NCBI GenBank assembly: GCA_026708965.1
Contig: JAPOTY010000024.1
Coordinates: forward strand, 84,785 to 148,784
Length of the DNA: 64,000 nt
Origin: Gammaproteobacteria bacterium
Lineage (GTDB): Bacteria; Pseudomonadota; Gammaproteobacteria; Steroidobacterales; Foliamicaceae
Direction: 5' to 3'
Part shown: piece after piece, positions 32,782-42,117 of the stretch
Numbering within the stretch: the first letter of the stretch is position 1
Layout of the letters: every line of letters starts with the position of its first letter
Position numbers and translations under genes: made by a program
Notes under the pieces: generated by a model
What the model was told of the DNA's origin: nothing
The model's database searches: none
What the model saw: the letters and a program-made list of their open reading frames with translations, nothing else

Positions 32782-35367
32782 ATGAAAAGATTCGCCTTTC
32801 TTACTTCAGCCCTTTCCTTGCCTCTTATTGCCCTGTTTGCCGCTGGTCCTGCGGTCGCGCAGGAGGAGGACTCCGCCCAAGCCGGTTCCTCGGCGCCGCT
32901 CGAGGAAATCCTGGTGGTCGGCTCGCGCAGGCGCGACCGCTCCGCCGCGGATTCCCCGGTGCCGGTGGACGTGATCAGCGGCGACCAGTTCCGGGCTCAC
33001 GGCGATTCCGACATGGATGCGCTGCTCGCGGCCATGGTGCCGTCCTACAACGTGGCCCAGGAGCCGATCAGCGACGCGGCCACCTTCATCCGCCCGGCCA
33101 CGCTGCGCTCCCTGCCGCCGGATGCCACGCTGGTTCTAGTGAACGGCAAACGGCGCCACCGCGCCGCAGTGATCGCGCTGCTGGGCGCCGGCGTTTCCGG
33201 CGGCTCGCAAGGCCCGGACCTTTCGGCGATACCGGCCATCGCGCTGGACCGGCTTGAGGTGCTGCGCGACGGCGCCTCGGCGCAATACGGCTCCGACGCC
33301 ATTGCCGGCATCATGAACTTCGTGCTCAAGAGCGATGCCGAGGGCGCCGTCTTCGATGCCAAATGGGGCACCCACTTCGAGGGCGACGGCGATGCCGTGA
33401 CCTTGGCGGGGAACGTGGGCCTGCCGCTGGCCGGCTCGGGCTTCGTGAACCTGAGCCTGGAGTGGAAGGAAGCGGACCCCACCAGCCGCAGCGCGCAGCG
33501 CGGCGACGCCCAAGGGCTGATCGATGCCGGCAACACCCAAGTGCGGCAGCCGGCCGCGCAGATCTGGGGAGCGCCGGAAATTTCCGACGATATCAAATTC
33601 TTCGCCAACCTAGGCGCCGAGATGGGTGGCGGCAGCGAGTTCTACGCCTTCGGCAACTGGGCCAAGCGCCAAGTGGAAGGCGGTTTCTACTATCGTAATC
33701 CGCACACCCGCGGCGGCGTGTTCCGCGGCCCGGTGCTGGAGGATGGCACGCCCACCGTCAAGGTGGCGGATCTGAGCGGCGACGGAACGGGGAACTGCCC
33801 GGTGGTGCGGATCGTGAACAATGTGCCCGACAGCGCCGCCCTAGCGCAGATCGCCAACGACCCGAACTGCTACTCTTTGATCGAGAGATTCCCCGGCGGC
33901 TTCACGCCGCAGTTCGGCGGCTACGTGCATGACACCAGCGTGGCGGGCGGCATTCGCGGCGAATGGCGCAACGACTGGCGCTACGACTTTAGCGTCGTAG
34001 CCGGCCGCAGCAACGCGCAGTTCTATATCTACAACACCATCAACCCGCAGCTTCTGGCGCAGCGCAACGATATCGACACCTACTACGAGGCCGGGGCCTA
34101 CACCGAAACCGACCGGGTGGTGAACTTCGATCTGGCGCGCACCTACGACCTCGGCTTCGCCGGCCCCGTCAACGTGGCGCTGGGCGTGGAATGGCGCGAC
34201 GAGAACTTCAAGATCGAAAGCGGCGAGCCGAACTCCTGGTTCATCGACCCGAACCTCGAATTCGGACTGGCCTCGCAAGGCTTCGGCGTGGGCTCCAACG
34301 GCTTCCCGGGCTTCCAGCCCGGCGATGCCGGCGAGAGCTCGATCAGCGCCAAGGCCGCCTACGTCGATTTGGAATCGGATATCACCGACCAGCTGCTGCT
34401 GGGCGCCGCGCTGCGCTTCGAGGATTACTCCGAGTACGGCGACACCTTGGACGGCAAGGTCGCGGCGCGCTTTCAGGTCAACGACATGTTTGCGATCCGC
34501 GGCGCGGCCAGCACCGGCTTCCGGGTGCCCACCGCAGGGCAGGCGAACCTTCGCAATGTGACCACCGAGTTCCAGAGCGGCATGCTGGCCGATATCGCCA
34601 CGCTGCCTCCCACCAATCCGGTGGCGCAGCAAAAAGGCGCCGTGCCGCTGACTCCCGAGGAATCGGTGAACTTGACGCTGGGCGCGGTGTTCAACGTGGG
34701 CGATCTCGACGTGACGATCGACTACTACAGCATCGAAATCAAGGACCGCATCGCCTTTACCAGCCGATTCTCGCTCACCCCAGAGGATATTAGCGCGCTG
34801 CTGGCGGCGGGCGTGACCGATGCCACCAGTTTCTCCTCGGTGCGTTTCTTCTCCAATCAGCAGACGGTTGAGGCCTCGGGCATCGACTTGGTGGCCACCT
34901 ACCCCTTCGACCTGGGCAGCGGCTCTTCCAGCCTCACGGTGGTGGGCAACTGGTCGGATATCGAGCTGGCCAAATTCGATCCCGAGTTCACCAGCGATAA
35001 CCGCAGGCTTCAGATCGAGCAGGGCCGCCCGGACGTTCGCTTCACGGCCACCTTCACGCATCTGCAAGGCCCTTGGCGGTTCATGGCGCGGGCGCGCTAC
35101 TACGGCGAATACTACGACGCGCCCACCAACGACGCGTCGGTATCCTTCTATCCGGACACGAGCATCCTAGTGGACGCCGAAGTGGGCTGGGACGTGCGCG
35201 AGGACTTCTCCGTCCTGGTAGGCGTGCAGAACCTCTTCGACGAGTACCCGAGCACCAACCCCAACGGCGAAGTGGCGGGCCTCATCTACCCGGAACAGTC
35301 CCCGTTCGGCTTCAACGGCGGCTACTACTACGTGCGCGGAACCTGGCGCCCGGGCTTTATGGACTAG
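32782..35367 (+). CDS. TonB-dependent outer-membrane receptor
   Basis: An 861-residue outer-membrane transporter. A signal peptide (about 1-26, ending PAVAQ) is followed by a TonB-box-like LEEILVVGSRRR (about 40-51), the plug domain with PVPVDVISGDQFR and LDRLEVLRDGASAQYGSDAI, and a long beta-barrel with the usual alternating aromatic strands ending in YYVRGTWRPGFMD. The C-terminal residue is not Phe, but an aromatic lies just before it. The plug lacks the CarboxypepD-like repeat of SusC proteins. Substrate is unknown. Divergent from the M19 dipeptidase, with 241 bases between holding a TATAAT element; shared peptide use is possible but unproven. Confidence 0.93.
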   Translation: MKRFAFLTSALSLPLIALFAAGPAVAQEEDSAQAGSSAPLEEILVVGSRRRDRSAADSPVPVDVISGDQFRAHGDSDMDALLAAMVPSYNVAQEPISDAATFIRPATLRSLPPDATLVLVNGKRRHRAAVIALLGAGVSGGSQGPDLSAIPAIALDRLEVLRDGASAQYGSDAIAGIMNFVLKSDAEGAVFDAKWGTHFEGDGDAVTLAGNVGLPLAGSGFVNLSLEWKEADPTSRSAQRGDAQGLIDAGNTQVRQPAAQIWGAPEISDDIKFFANLGAEMGGGSEFYAFGNWAKRQVEGGFYYRNPHTRGGVFRGPVLEDGTPTVKVADLSGDGTGNCPVVRIVNNVPDSAALAQIANDPNCYSLIERFPGGFTPQFGGYVHDTSVAGGIRGEWRNDWRYDFSVVAGRSNAQFYIYNTINPQLLAQRNDIDTYYEAGAYTETDRVVNFDLARTYDLGFAGPVNVALGVEWRDENFKIESGEPNSWFIDPNLEFGLASQGFGVGSNGFPGFQPGDAGESSISAKAAYVDLESDITDQLLLGAALRFEDYSEYGDTLDGKVAARFQVNDMFAIRGAASTGFRVPTAGQANLRNVTTEFQSGMLADIATLPPTNPVAQQKGAVPLTPEESVNLTLGAVFNVGDLDVTIDYYSIEIKDRIAFTSRFSLTPEDISALLAAGVTDATSFSSVRFFSNQQTVEASGIDLVATYPFDLGSGSSSLTVVGNWSDIELAKFDPEFTSDNRRLQIEQGRPDVRFTATFTHLQGPWRFMARARYYGEYYDAPTNDASVSFYPDTSILVDAEVGWDVREDFSVLVGVQNLFDEYPSTNPNGEVAGLIYPEQSPFGFNGGYYYVRGTWRPGFMD

Positions 35368-35419
35368 ACGGCGAAAAAAGCTTTCCGAACCACGCCGAGG
35401 ACAAGGAAGTCCTCGCAGC

Positions 35420-36604
35420 TCACCGCATAGCCTCCCAGTGGGAATCCAGGCAGCGCCAAGGAATCAGCGCGCCAGCAGGCCACCGCTGAAGTTGATCGCC
35501 GGCATACGCGACAGCGGCTTCGGCGGCGATCCCGAACTCCCGGAAATGGGCTTGCACGCGGCGCACGCCGCGAAACAGGCTTGGCGCCGGCGTAGCCGAC
35601 GATTTGCATTCCAGCAGTAAAACGCCTTCCGGCGACTCAACCACCAAATCGGCTTCGGCACGGTTTTTCTCGTGATAAAAACAAAGCCCGCCCGCTAGGC
35701 CACGGTTGTACCGTTGCTTCACAACCTCCGAAACCACCCAGTTCTCAAAAATCGGTCCGCGCAGCGGATGCGAGCGAAGCTGTCCGGCCGATTGGATGCC
35801 TAAAAGCCAGCAAACAAGCCCGGTATCGTGGAAGAAAAGCTTGGGACGCTTGCTCAAGCGTTTTCGGATATTGCGAAAGAATGGCGGCAACTGAAAAACA
35901 ACATAGCTGGTCTCAAGCAAGCTCAGCCAATTCCTTGCGGCATGGTGGGATATGCCGCAATCGCTGGCCAGAGCTTCGTAATTGAGGATGCGCGCAGCCC
36001 GTCCGGCAGCCAGTTGCACGAAGCGCTGGAAGGTCGGGAGGTTTCCTTCGCGGATCATGCCGCGCACATCGCGTTCGATATAAGTGCGCATATAGGCGCT
36101 GTGCCAGCGGCCGGGATCCATTTTCGGATTTCCCAGAATTTCGGGGTAACTGCCGGCGAAAATGGCTTCCTCCAGCTTGGCGGGCGGCGAAGGAAAACGG
36201 CTGACCTCTTGCCAAGAGAGCGGCAAAAGATGAAGCACGGCAGTGCGTCCGGCCAGCGATTGGCTGACTTCTTTCATCAATGCGAAATTCTGAGAGCCGG
36301 TCAGAATCCAGCGCCCGGGGACGGGATTCTCATCGAGGATTCCCTGGAGGTAAGACAGCAGGTGCGGAGCATGCTGGATTTCGTCGAGAATGGCGCCGTT
36401 CGGATAGTCCGCCAAGAATCCCCTAGGATCCTCCGTGGCTCTTTGCCGCATGGCGATATCCTCCAGCGACACATAGGCATGGCTGGGAAAGATATGTTGG
36501 CACAAGGTGGTCTTCCCGCTTTGGCGCGGTCCGGTAAGCGTAATGGCGCGAAACGCCTCGGCGGACGCAAGCAACTCGGCGCCAAGATCCCGGTCAACAA
36601 TCAC
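35420..36604 (-). CDS. AAA_14/DUF4143 family ATPase (first of two)
   Basis: A 394-residue protein with an N-terminal P-loop ATPase: Walker A GPRQSGKTT (about 25-33), Walker B AILDEIQHAP and sensor ILTGSQNF. The C-terminal DUF4143 domain has the family block RTYIERDVRGMI, LFFHDTGLVCWLLGI, GPIFENWVVSEV and a nuclease-like tail (AEADLVVESPEGVLLLECKS), where D...E-x-K resembles a PD-(D/E)xK core. Cellular role of the family is not established; members are frequent in anaerobes and symbionts and often vary between strains. A second divergent member is at 42118-43386. Confidence 0.88.
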   Translation of the reverse strand: MIVDRDLGAELLASAEAFRAITLTGPRQSGKTTLCQHIFPSHAYVSLEDIAMRQRATEDPRGFLADYPNGAILDEIQHAPHLLSYLQGILDENPVPGRWILTGSQNFALMKEVSQSLAGRTAVLHLLPLSWQEVSRFPSPPAKLEEAIFAGSYPEILGNPKMDPGRWHSAYMRTYIERDVRGMIREGNLPTFQRFVQLAAGRAARILNYEALASDCGISHHAARNWLSLLETSYVVFQLPPFFRNIRKRLSKRPKLFFHDTGLVCWLLGIQSAGQLRSHPLRGPIFENWVVSEVVKQRYNRGLAGGLCFYHEKNRAEADLVVESPEGVLLLECKSSATPAPSLFRGVRRVQAHFREFGIAAEAAVAYAGDQLQRWPAGALIPWRCLDSHWEAMR

Positions 36605-36893
36605 CAGCGCATTATACAGAAAAAGCAGTCAATTCCAATTTAATAAATTCTAACTGCCTGAAAATAAACCTCCGGCACCTTACCAATATGTTTTCAGTAT
36701 CCTCCCCGCAGTTTGCAGAGGAAAAGGGGTGATTCGATCTTTTTTTTGCGCGGCATCAACCGCTTCGCGCGGCGAAACTTGAGCTAACCCCGCAATAGAA
36801 CGATTTTAGAAGAAATTAGATTCATAAAGAACGAAAATAAGAGAAAATAAAAGAAGATAGGGCGTGCAGCTCCTTGAGATCGGCGGCCAGCGC
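36605..36893. other. AT-rich intergenic region, no gene seen
   Basis: About 290 bases separating the DUF4143 ATPase from the next AAA gene. It is much richer in A/T than its surroundings, has a run of eight T at about 36740 followed by an imperfect GC hairpin, and a long A-rich stretch at 36820-36860. No convincing coding frame, tRNA or terminator was found. It may hold the promoter of the minus-strand ATPase gene at 36604. Confidence 0.5.
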
Positions 36894-38069
36894 TTAGCCT
36901 GCCGGCGTAGCGGCGGCAGCTCGGCTGGCCACGTAGCTCATCAGGCTGGGAATGCCCGCCTCGAAGTCGCCTTCGGCTTCCCAAACGTAGCCTAGCGCAG
37001 CCAGATGCCCCAGCGCGTCGGCCACCATCGAATGCGAATGACCGGCACCGCTCGGCAAGGTGCCGGCAATGATTTCGTACAGCCTCTCGCGGCTGATTTG
37101 CGAAACAGAATCGGAAGCGTAGGCCCTGCCCACCGCCAAGGCAGCGCTTAAGAGATTGGCATCGTGCAGCTCGTTGTAGCGGTCGCGGTAATAGGCCGCC
37201 TGCGCTGTCTGTACTTTCGGCGATGCCAGCCGCACATGCTCGCTTGAGACCGTTGTCGAGGCATCCAAAACACCGGTCAGCGCTTCTCCCCATAACTGGA
37301 GGAAATACGGATAGCCGCTGCTCTGGCCCACCACTTCCTCAAGCGCCGCCGGCTCGAATCCAACGTTGCGCTCCTCAAGGGGCTTGGCCAGCGCGTCGGC
37401 CGATGCCCGCCGGTCGAGCAACCCCACGGGCATGTCTTCGCACCGTCCCCAAAACGTGGCATCCATGGCGCCGAGCCGCGATTTCAACCCGGGCGTTCCC
37501 GCAAGCATGAGCAGCAGCGGGCGGTCGCTTTGGCGCATTTTCTGTACCATGTTGAGCAAAATTCGCCCTACCTCAAGATCCAGCACATGCGCCTCGTCCA
37601 CCGCCAATATCACCGGGCCTGCCTCCAGCCGGTCGATCAGCAGATCCGGGAGCAGCCGCCTATCGGCGGCATCCTCAAACTCAATCCCCAGCCCTAGCAT
37701 CCCTGCTTCGGAAATTCGCACATCCATCCGCTTGACCGCTTGGATCCGCTCAAGCAAGCGCCTCCCCGGCCTGGCGCGCGCAAGATGCCGACATAAAGCC
37801 GCTGCGTCCGCAATCTCATCGGGCGTGAGCCTCAGTGCCTGTAGTTTGGGAATATCCTTGACCTTCCGCAGGAACGCTTCCATCAATACGGTTTTTCCGT
37901 TGCCCCGAGGGCCATGCAGAATGGCGTTCCGAGCAGGCGCCGCATTGGCTCTTAGGCTATGCTCCAGCGGCGCCAGCCGCTCCAGCGCCGACTCGCGTCC
38001 GGCCAGATAGGGCGGCCACCCTCCGTCGCCGGGACGAAAAAGATTGCGCGGAACCGGTTCAGCGGGCAT
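36894..38069 (-). CDS. AAA ATPase, ORC1/CDC6-like or archaeal-type, function unknown
   Basis: A 391-residue protein; ATG 38069 begins MPAEPVPRNLFRPGDGGWPP and the conserved LAGRESALERL segment typical of AAA_16-type regulators; the frame continues upstream without conserved content. Walker A is HGPRGNGKTVL (near residue 52), Walker B ILAVDEAHVLD (near 165), and the sensor region LLMLAGTPGLKSRL. The C-terminal third looks like a winged-helix region (SMVADALGHLAALGYVWEAE). Such stand-alone ATPases often accompany mobile or defence loci, but no partner is visible here. Downstream and upstream genes are unrelated. Confidence 0.75.
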   Translation of the reverse strand: MPAEPVPRNLFRPGDGGWPPYLAGRESALERLAPLEHSLRANAAPARNAILHGPRGNGKTVLMEAFLRKVKDIPKLQALRLTPDEIADAAALCRHLARARPGRRLLERIQAVKRMDVRISEAGMLGLGIEFEDAADRRLLPDLLIDRLEAGPVILAVDEAHVLDLEVGRILLNMVQKMRQSDRPLLLMLAGTPGLKSRLGAMDATFWGRCEDMPVGLLDRRASADALAKPLEERNVGFEPAALEEVVGQSSGYPYFLQLWGEALTGVLDASTTVSSEHVRLASPKVQTAQAAYYRDRYNELHDANLLSAALAVGRAYASDSVSQISRERLYEIIAGTLPSGAGHSHSMVADALGHLAALGYVWEAEGDFEAGIPSLMSYVASRAAAATPAG

Positions 38070-38193
38070 GGCGAGGATTTTAGCCGGGGAACGACAGCCG
38101 CCGGAATGACGCGCCGAATATCCGATTGCGCTTGACACGGGCCGCTTGGTCGTGTTTTGCTTGCGCCCGTGTTTGGCTACCTCGTAACTCGTT

Positions 38194-39492
38194 TTGAGTA
38201 GCGACGAAATCCCACTACCTGCCCTGCTGGGCATATTCTCCTTGCTGCTGGCCCTGTCGGCCTTTTTCTCCGGCACCGAAACCGCGTTGATGCGGATCAA
38301 CCGGTACAAGCTCAAGCATCGCGCCCGCGAGGGGCATCGCGGCGCGCTGCTCGCGGAAAGGCTTTTGGACCGCCCCGACCGGCTGCTCGGCCTGATCCTG
38401 TTCGGCAACAACCTGGTGAACTTTTTCGCCGCGTTCATCTGGACACTGCTGGCGCTGCGCGTGGGCGGCATGATGGGGGCGGTGGCAGGCACTATCCTGC
38501 TGACGCTGATCGTGCTGGTATTCGCCGAAATCACGCCCAAAACCTGGGCGGCGGCGCGGCCGGAGAAACTGGCGCTAACCGCAAGCCGCATCTACTACCC
38601 GATGCAGAAGCTGCTGTGGCCGGTCGTATGGGCCGTGAACCTGATCGCGGGGTTCCTGGTGCGCCTGACCGGCGTGCGGGCGGGCGAGGACGACGAGCAG
38701 GACCTGACCGTGGCGGAGCTTCGCACGCTGGTCACCGAATCCGGCGGTCGCATTCCCAGCCGTCGCCGGCAAATGCTGCTGGCGGTGCTGGAGCTCGAGG
38801 CGCTGACCATCGAGGACATCATGACGCCGCGCGGCGAGATCGAGTGCATCGACTTAGAGGAGGAATGGCCGGAAATCGTCCGGCAGCTTCGCGCCAGCAG
38901 CCACTCGGTGCTCCCCTGCTTCCGCGGGCAGATCGACAACGTGGCGGGCATGCTCCATGTGCGCAAGCTGTTTCAAGCCAACGGCTCCAGCGGCCTCGAC
39001 CGCAAGCGTCTGGAAGCGTTCCTGGAAGCCCCGCGGTATGTGTACGAGCACACCTCGCTAACGCGCATGTTCTCCGAGTTCGATGCCGGCGGCGGCGCCA
39101 CCTCCCTGGTGGTGGACGAGTACGGCGATATCCAAGGGCTGGTGAGCGTGCAGGACCTGTTGCACGAGATTTCCGGAGGCCTGATCGGCGACAGCTCGCA
39201 GCTTGCGGAAGACGACGAGGTGCAGCCCGACGGCAATGGCGGCTGGCTGGTGGATGCCGGCGCCAGCATCCGGGCTCTGAACCGGCGCATGAGCTGGCGG
39301 CTGCCCACCGACGGCCCGAAAACGCTCAATGGCCTGATCCTCGACAAGCTCGGCACGATTCCCGAGCAGGGCCAGCGCTTGGAACTGGGGGGATTTCCGA
39401 TGGAGGTGCTGGACACCTCCGAGAACGCGGTCGAGCGGGTGCGCGTCACGCGGACGGCGCCCGCAGATGCTCCAACAGCCGCCGCCGCATGA
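38194..39492 (+). CDS. CNNM/CorC-HlyC family transporter-associated protein
   Basis: A 432-residue inner-membrane protein starting at TTG 38194. It has an N-terminal CNNM (DUF21) membrane domain (about 1-150) with SAFFSGTETALMRINRYKLK, the family signature, then a CBS pair (IEDIMTPRGEIECID near 208 and TSLVVDEYGDIQGLVSVQDL near 310) and a C-terminal CorC_HlyC domain. Relatives (CorB/YfjD, CorC) are linked to magnesium and cobalt efflux or resistance; older annotations as haemolysin are not supported. It is followed 143 bases later by yaaA on the same strand. Confidence 0.9.
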   Translation: MSSDEIPLPALLGIFSLLLALSAFFSGTETALMRINRYKLKHRAREGHRGALLAERLLDRPDRLLGLILFGNNLVNFFAAFIWTLLALRVGGMMGAVAGTILLTLIVLVFAEITPKTWAAARPEKLALTASRIYYPMQKLLWPVVWAVNLIAGFLVRLTGVRAGEDDEQDLTVAELRTLVTESGGRIPSRRRQMLLAVLELEALTIEDIMTPRGEIECIDLEEEWPEIVRQLRASSHSVLPCFRGQIDNVAGMLHVRKLFQANGSSGLDRKRLEAFLEAPRYVYEHTSLTRMFSEFDAGGGATSLVVDEYGDIQGLVSVQDLLHEISGGLIGDSSQLAEDDEVQPDGNGGWLVDAGASIRALNRRMSWRLPTDGPKTLNGLILDKLGTIPEQGQRLELGGFPMEVLDTSENAVERVRVTRTAPADAPTAAAA

Positions 39493-39634
39493 TGATCCCG
39501 GCGGGCACGCAATGGCCGCGCGGCGCAATGCGCGGCGGACAGGCCATGCCGAACCCGCCGATTCCGCTTGCCATCCGTCGGCTGCGAGGGCATCCTGCCC
39601 CTCCGACGGCTGATGCCGAAACCGGGAACTGACC

Positions 39635-40408
39635 ATGCTTGCCATCCTGTCCCCCGCCAAATCACTGGACTTCGAGTCCCGCCTGCCGCCAAGCAGGCAC
39701 ACGATGCCCGACTTTCTTGAGGATTCCGCGCAACTGGTGGGCCGCCTGCGCGAATTCTCGCCGCAGGATTTATCGGAACTCATGGGCATCAGCGATAAGC
39801 TGGCTCAGTTGAACGCGGATCGCTACGCGGCCTGGAAAGCGCCTTTCAACCGCCGAAACGCGCGCCCGGCGGTGCTGGCCTTCAACGGCGATGCCTACCA
39901 GGGCCTGCGCGCCCATGAGTTCTCCGGGCGCGACCTGGGCTGGGCGCAGCGTCATCTCCGCATCCTGTCCGGACTGCACGGAGTGCTGCGTCCGCTGGAC
40001 CTGATTCAGCCGTACCGCCTGGAGATGTCCACTCCGCTGGGCACGCCGGCCGGCTCCAGCCTTTACGACTTCTGGGACGAGCGGCTAACCGGAACCATCC
40101 GCGAGGCGGTGCAGGCCAGCGGCACGCCGGTGCTGGTGAACCTGGCCTCGAAAGAGTACTTCAGCGCGGTGGACCTGGCAGCGCTGGAGGCGCGCGTGAT
40201 CACCCCGCGCTTTCTCGATTTCCGCAGCGGCCAGTACCGCTTCGTGAGCTTCCTGGGCAAGCGGGCGCGCGGCATGATGGCGCGCTTCATCATCGAGCGG
40301 CGGCTGCGCTTCGCCAAGGGCCTGCTCGAATTCTCCGAGGCGGGCTACCGCTACGATCCCGAGCGCTCCACCCGCGATCAGCCCGCCTTCATCCGCGACC
40401 CTGTCTAA
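39635..40408 (+). CDS. yaaA: Peroxide-stress protein YaaA (DUF328)
   Basis: A 257-residue cytoplasmic protein with the YaaA signatures MLAILSPAKSLD at the N-terminus, FNGDAYQGLRAHEFS near residue 89, GLHGVLRPLDLIQPYRLEM near 115, and LVNLASKEYFSAVD near 166. In E. coli YaaA limits free iron and protects DNA during hydrogen-peroxide stress and belongs to the OxyR regulon; it binds DNA in vitro. Full length compared with E. coli (258). No OxyR site was identified upstream. Its role complements the rubrerythrin trio encoded 9 kb away. Confidence 0.95.
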   Translation: MLAILSPAKSLDFESRLPPSRHTMPDFLEDSAQLVGRLREFSPQDLSELMGISDKLAQLNADRYAAWKAPFNRRNARPAVLAFNGDAYQGLRAHEFSGRDLGWAQRHLRILSGLHGVLRPLDLIQPYRLEMSTPLGTPAGSSLYDFWDERLTGTIREAVQASGTPVLVNLASKEYFSAVDLAALEARVITPRFLDFRSGQYRFVSFLGKRARGMMARFIIERRLRFAKGLLEFSEAGYRYDPERSTRDQPAFIRDPV

Positions 40409-40680
40409 CAACAAAGGCTACGGGGCGCTGTTTCCCGTGCAGCCGACCATGCGGTGGCTCCCGTCGATGCCGATCACGACATGATCTCGGACTTGTGCGC
40501 CCGGAGCAACGCCACAACTTCATCGCTTCCCATAAGTCAGATTCTCATTCAACCGAGCAGTGGCTTTTCAAGTTTTTCCCATTCTATCCATATTGAAGCC
40601 TGTCGATCTTGGCAAAACATCAGGCTCCGAGTTTCAGCCCAGCGCATGCCCCGCTTCTCCGCGGCTGGCCGCTGCGGTTT
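40409..40680. other. Intergenic region with small coding remnants
   Basis: About 270 bases between the convergent yaaA and radA genes. On the minus strand, 40418-40507 encodes APGAQVRDHVVIGIDGSHRM and a few more residues before a stop, resembling the last strand of RadC-type JAB proteins (DHVVIG), and an overlapping frame reads MGSDEVVALLRAHKSEIM. Both are too short to be genes; they may be the residue of a deleted gene. No terminator with a T-run was found. Confidence 0.4.
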
Positions 40681-42057
40681 TCAGGCGGCGGGTTGCGCCA
40701 GCGCTTCCAGCGCTTCGTCCAACCGCTTCACGCCGACGGTCTTCATGCCCTTTATCGGCTTGCGCGGACGGTTCGCCGCAGGAACCACGGCGCGCTCGAA
40801 GCCGAGCTTGGCGGCTTCGCGCAGGCGCTCCTCGCCGTAGGGAGCGGGGCGCACTTCGCCGGAAAGCCCGAGTTCCCCGAACAGCACCAAGCCGTCGGGC
40901 AGCGCCTGGTGGCGGACGCTCGACCATACCGCCGCCGCCACCGCAAGATCGGCCGCGGTTTCCGATACCCGCAAACCGCCCACGAAATTCACGAACACGT
41001 CGCGGTCGTAGGCCGCCACGCCCGAATGCCGCGCCAGCACCGCCATCAGCATGGCGAGGCGGTTATGGTCCATGCCGGGGCTAACCCGCCTTGCCATGCC
41101 GGCGCCGGCATCGGACACCAGCGCCTGGACTTCCAGCAGCATCGGTCGGCTGCCCTCGTGGCAAGCGGTCACGGCGCTGCCGGGCGCGCCGGACTGGCGG
41201 CCGGTCAGGAAGATCGCCGAAGGATTCCGCACCTGCTTGAGCCCTGCGGAATCCATCACGAACACGCCCAGCTCGTTCACCGCGCCGAAGCGGTTCTTGA
41301 CCGACCGCAGCACGCGGAACCGGCTGCCGGATTCGCTCTCGAAATACAGCACCACATCCACCATGTGCTCGAGCATGCGCGGCCCGGCGATCTGGCCCTC
41401 CTTGGTGACGTGCCCCACCAGCGTCACCGCCACGCCCCGGGTTTTGGCCAGCCGCACCAGGGCGGCCGTGCATTCGCGCAGCTGAACCGGCGAGCCGGGC
41501 GCCGAACCGACCTCGTTCAGGCTCAAGGTTTGCACGGAATCGATAATCAGCCACGCGGGACGCTCCGCCTCGACCGCCGTCAGCACGGCATCCAGCGACG
41601 TTTCGGCGATGGCGCGCACCCCGGCCTCGGCAAGCCCGAGCCGCTGCGAACGCAGGGACAGCTGCTCCAGCGATTCCTCGCCGCTCACATAGAGCGTTTG
41701 CGCGTTGGCCGGATTGCCGCCGGCCACTTGCAGAAGAATGGTCGATTTGCCGATTCCGGGATCGCCGCCGAGCAGCACCACCGAACCCTTCACCAAGCCG
41801 CCGCCAAGAACCCGGTCGAACTCGGCCAGCCCCGTGGGCATGCGCTGGCCCGGCTGCGCGGCCACTTCGTTCAAGCGCACCACCTCGGCGGGGGCGGCAG
41901 CGGCGGCGGGCTTGCGGGCGCTCCCTGCCGGGCGCGCGGAGGCGGATCCGGCGGGTGCCTCGCGCAGCGTGTTCCAAGCGCCGCAAGCCCCGCACTGCCC
42001 CTGCCACTTAAGGCTCTCCGCCCCGCATTCGGTGCAAAAATACAAAGCGCCCTTCAC
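40681..42057 (-). CDS. radA: DNA repair protein RadA (Sms)
   Basis: A 458-residue branch-migration helicase acting in recombination. GTG 42057 is preferred because the protein then opens KGALYFCTECGAESLKWQGQ, the zinc-finger N-terminus of RadA; an ATG 11 codons upstream adds only a non-conserved leader. The C4 zinc finger (CTECG...CGACG) is at about 8-28, Walker A GGDPGIGKST near 97, the RadA-specific KNRFG near 254, and the C-terminal Lon-protease-like domain (about 290-450) with FVNFVGGLRVSETAADLAVA. Length equals E. coli RadA (460). Monocistronic; upstream lies the second DUF4143 ATPase. Confidence 0.95.
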   Translation of the reverse strand: MKGALYFCTECGAESLKWQGQCGACGAWNTLREAPAGSASARPAGSARKPAAAAAPAEVVRLNEVAAQPGQRMPTGLAEFDRVLGGGLVKGSVVLLGGDPGIGKSTILLQVAGGNPANAQTLYVSGEESLEQLSLRSQRLGLAEAGVRAIAETSLDAVLTAVEAERPAWLIIDSVQTLSLNEVGSAPGSPVQLRECTAALVRLAKTRGVAVTLVGHVTKEGQIAGPRMLEHMVDVVLYFESESGSRFRVLRSVKNRFGAVNELGVFVMDSAGLKQVRNPSAIFLTGRQSGAPGSAVTACHEGSRPMLLEVQALVSDAGAGMARRVSPGMDHNRLAMLMAVLARHSGVAAYDRDVFVNFVGGLRVSETAADLAVAAAVWSSVRHQALPDGLVLFGELGLSGEVRPAPYGEERLREAAKLGFERAVVPAANRPRKPIKGMKTVGVKRLDEALEALAQPAA

Positions 42058-42117
42058 TGCGATAACAAGCCTATCTTTCAATCGGCGCAAAGCCGAAACA
42101 ATCCAGTCGATCCCGAG

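Noticed and set aside
36740-36780. An intrinsic terminator (T-run next to a GC hairpin).
   Set aside because: The T-run precedes the hairpin on the + strand and becomes an A-run after it on the - strand, so it cannot act as a terminator in either direction.
38194-39492. Haemolysin annotation for the CorC/CNNM protein.
   Set aside because: The domain order (CNNM, CBS pair, CorC_HlyC) is that of ion-transport related proteins; the haemolysin name is historical.
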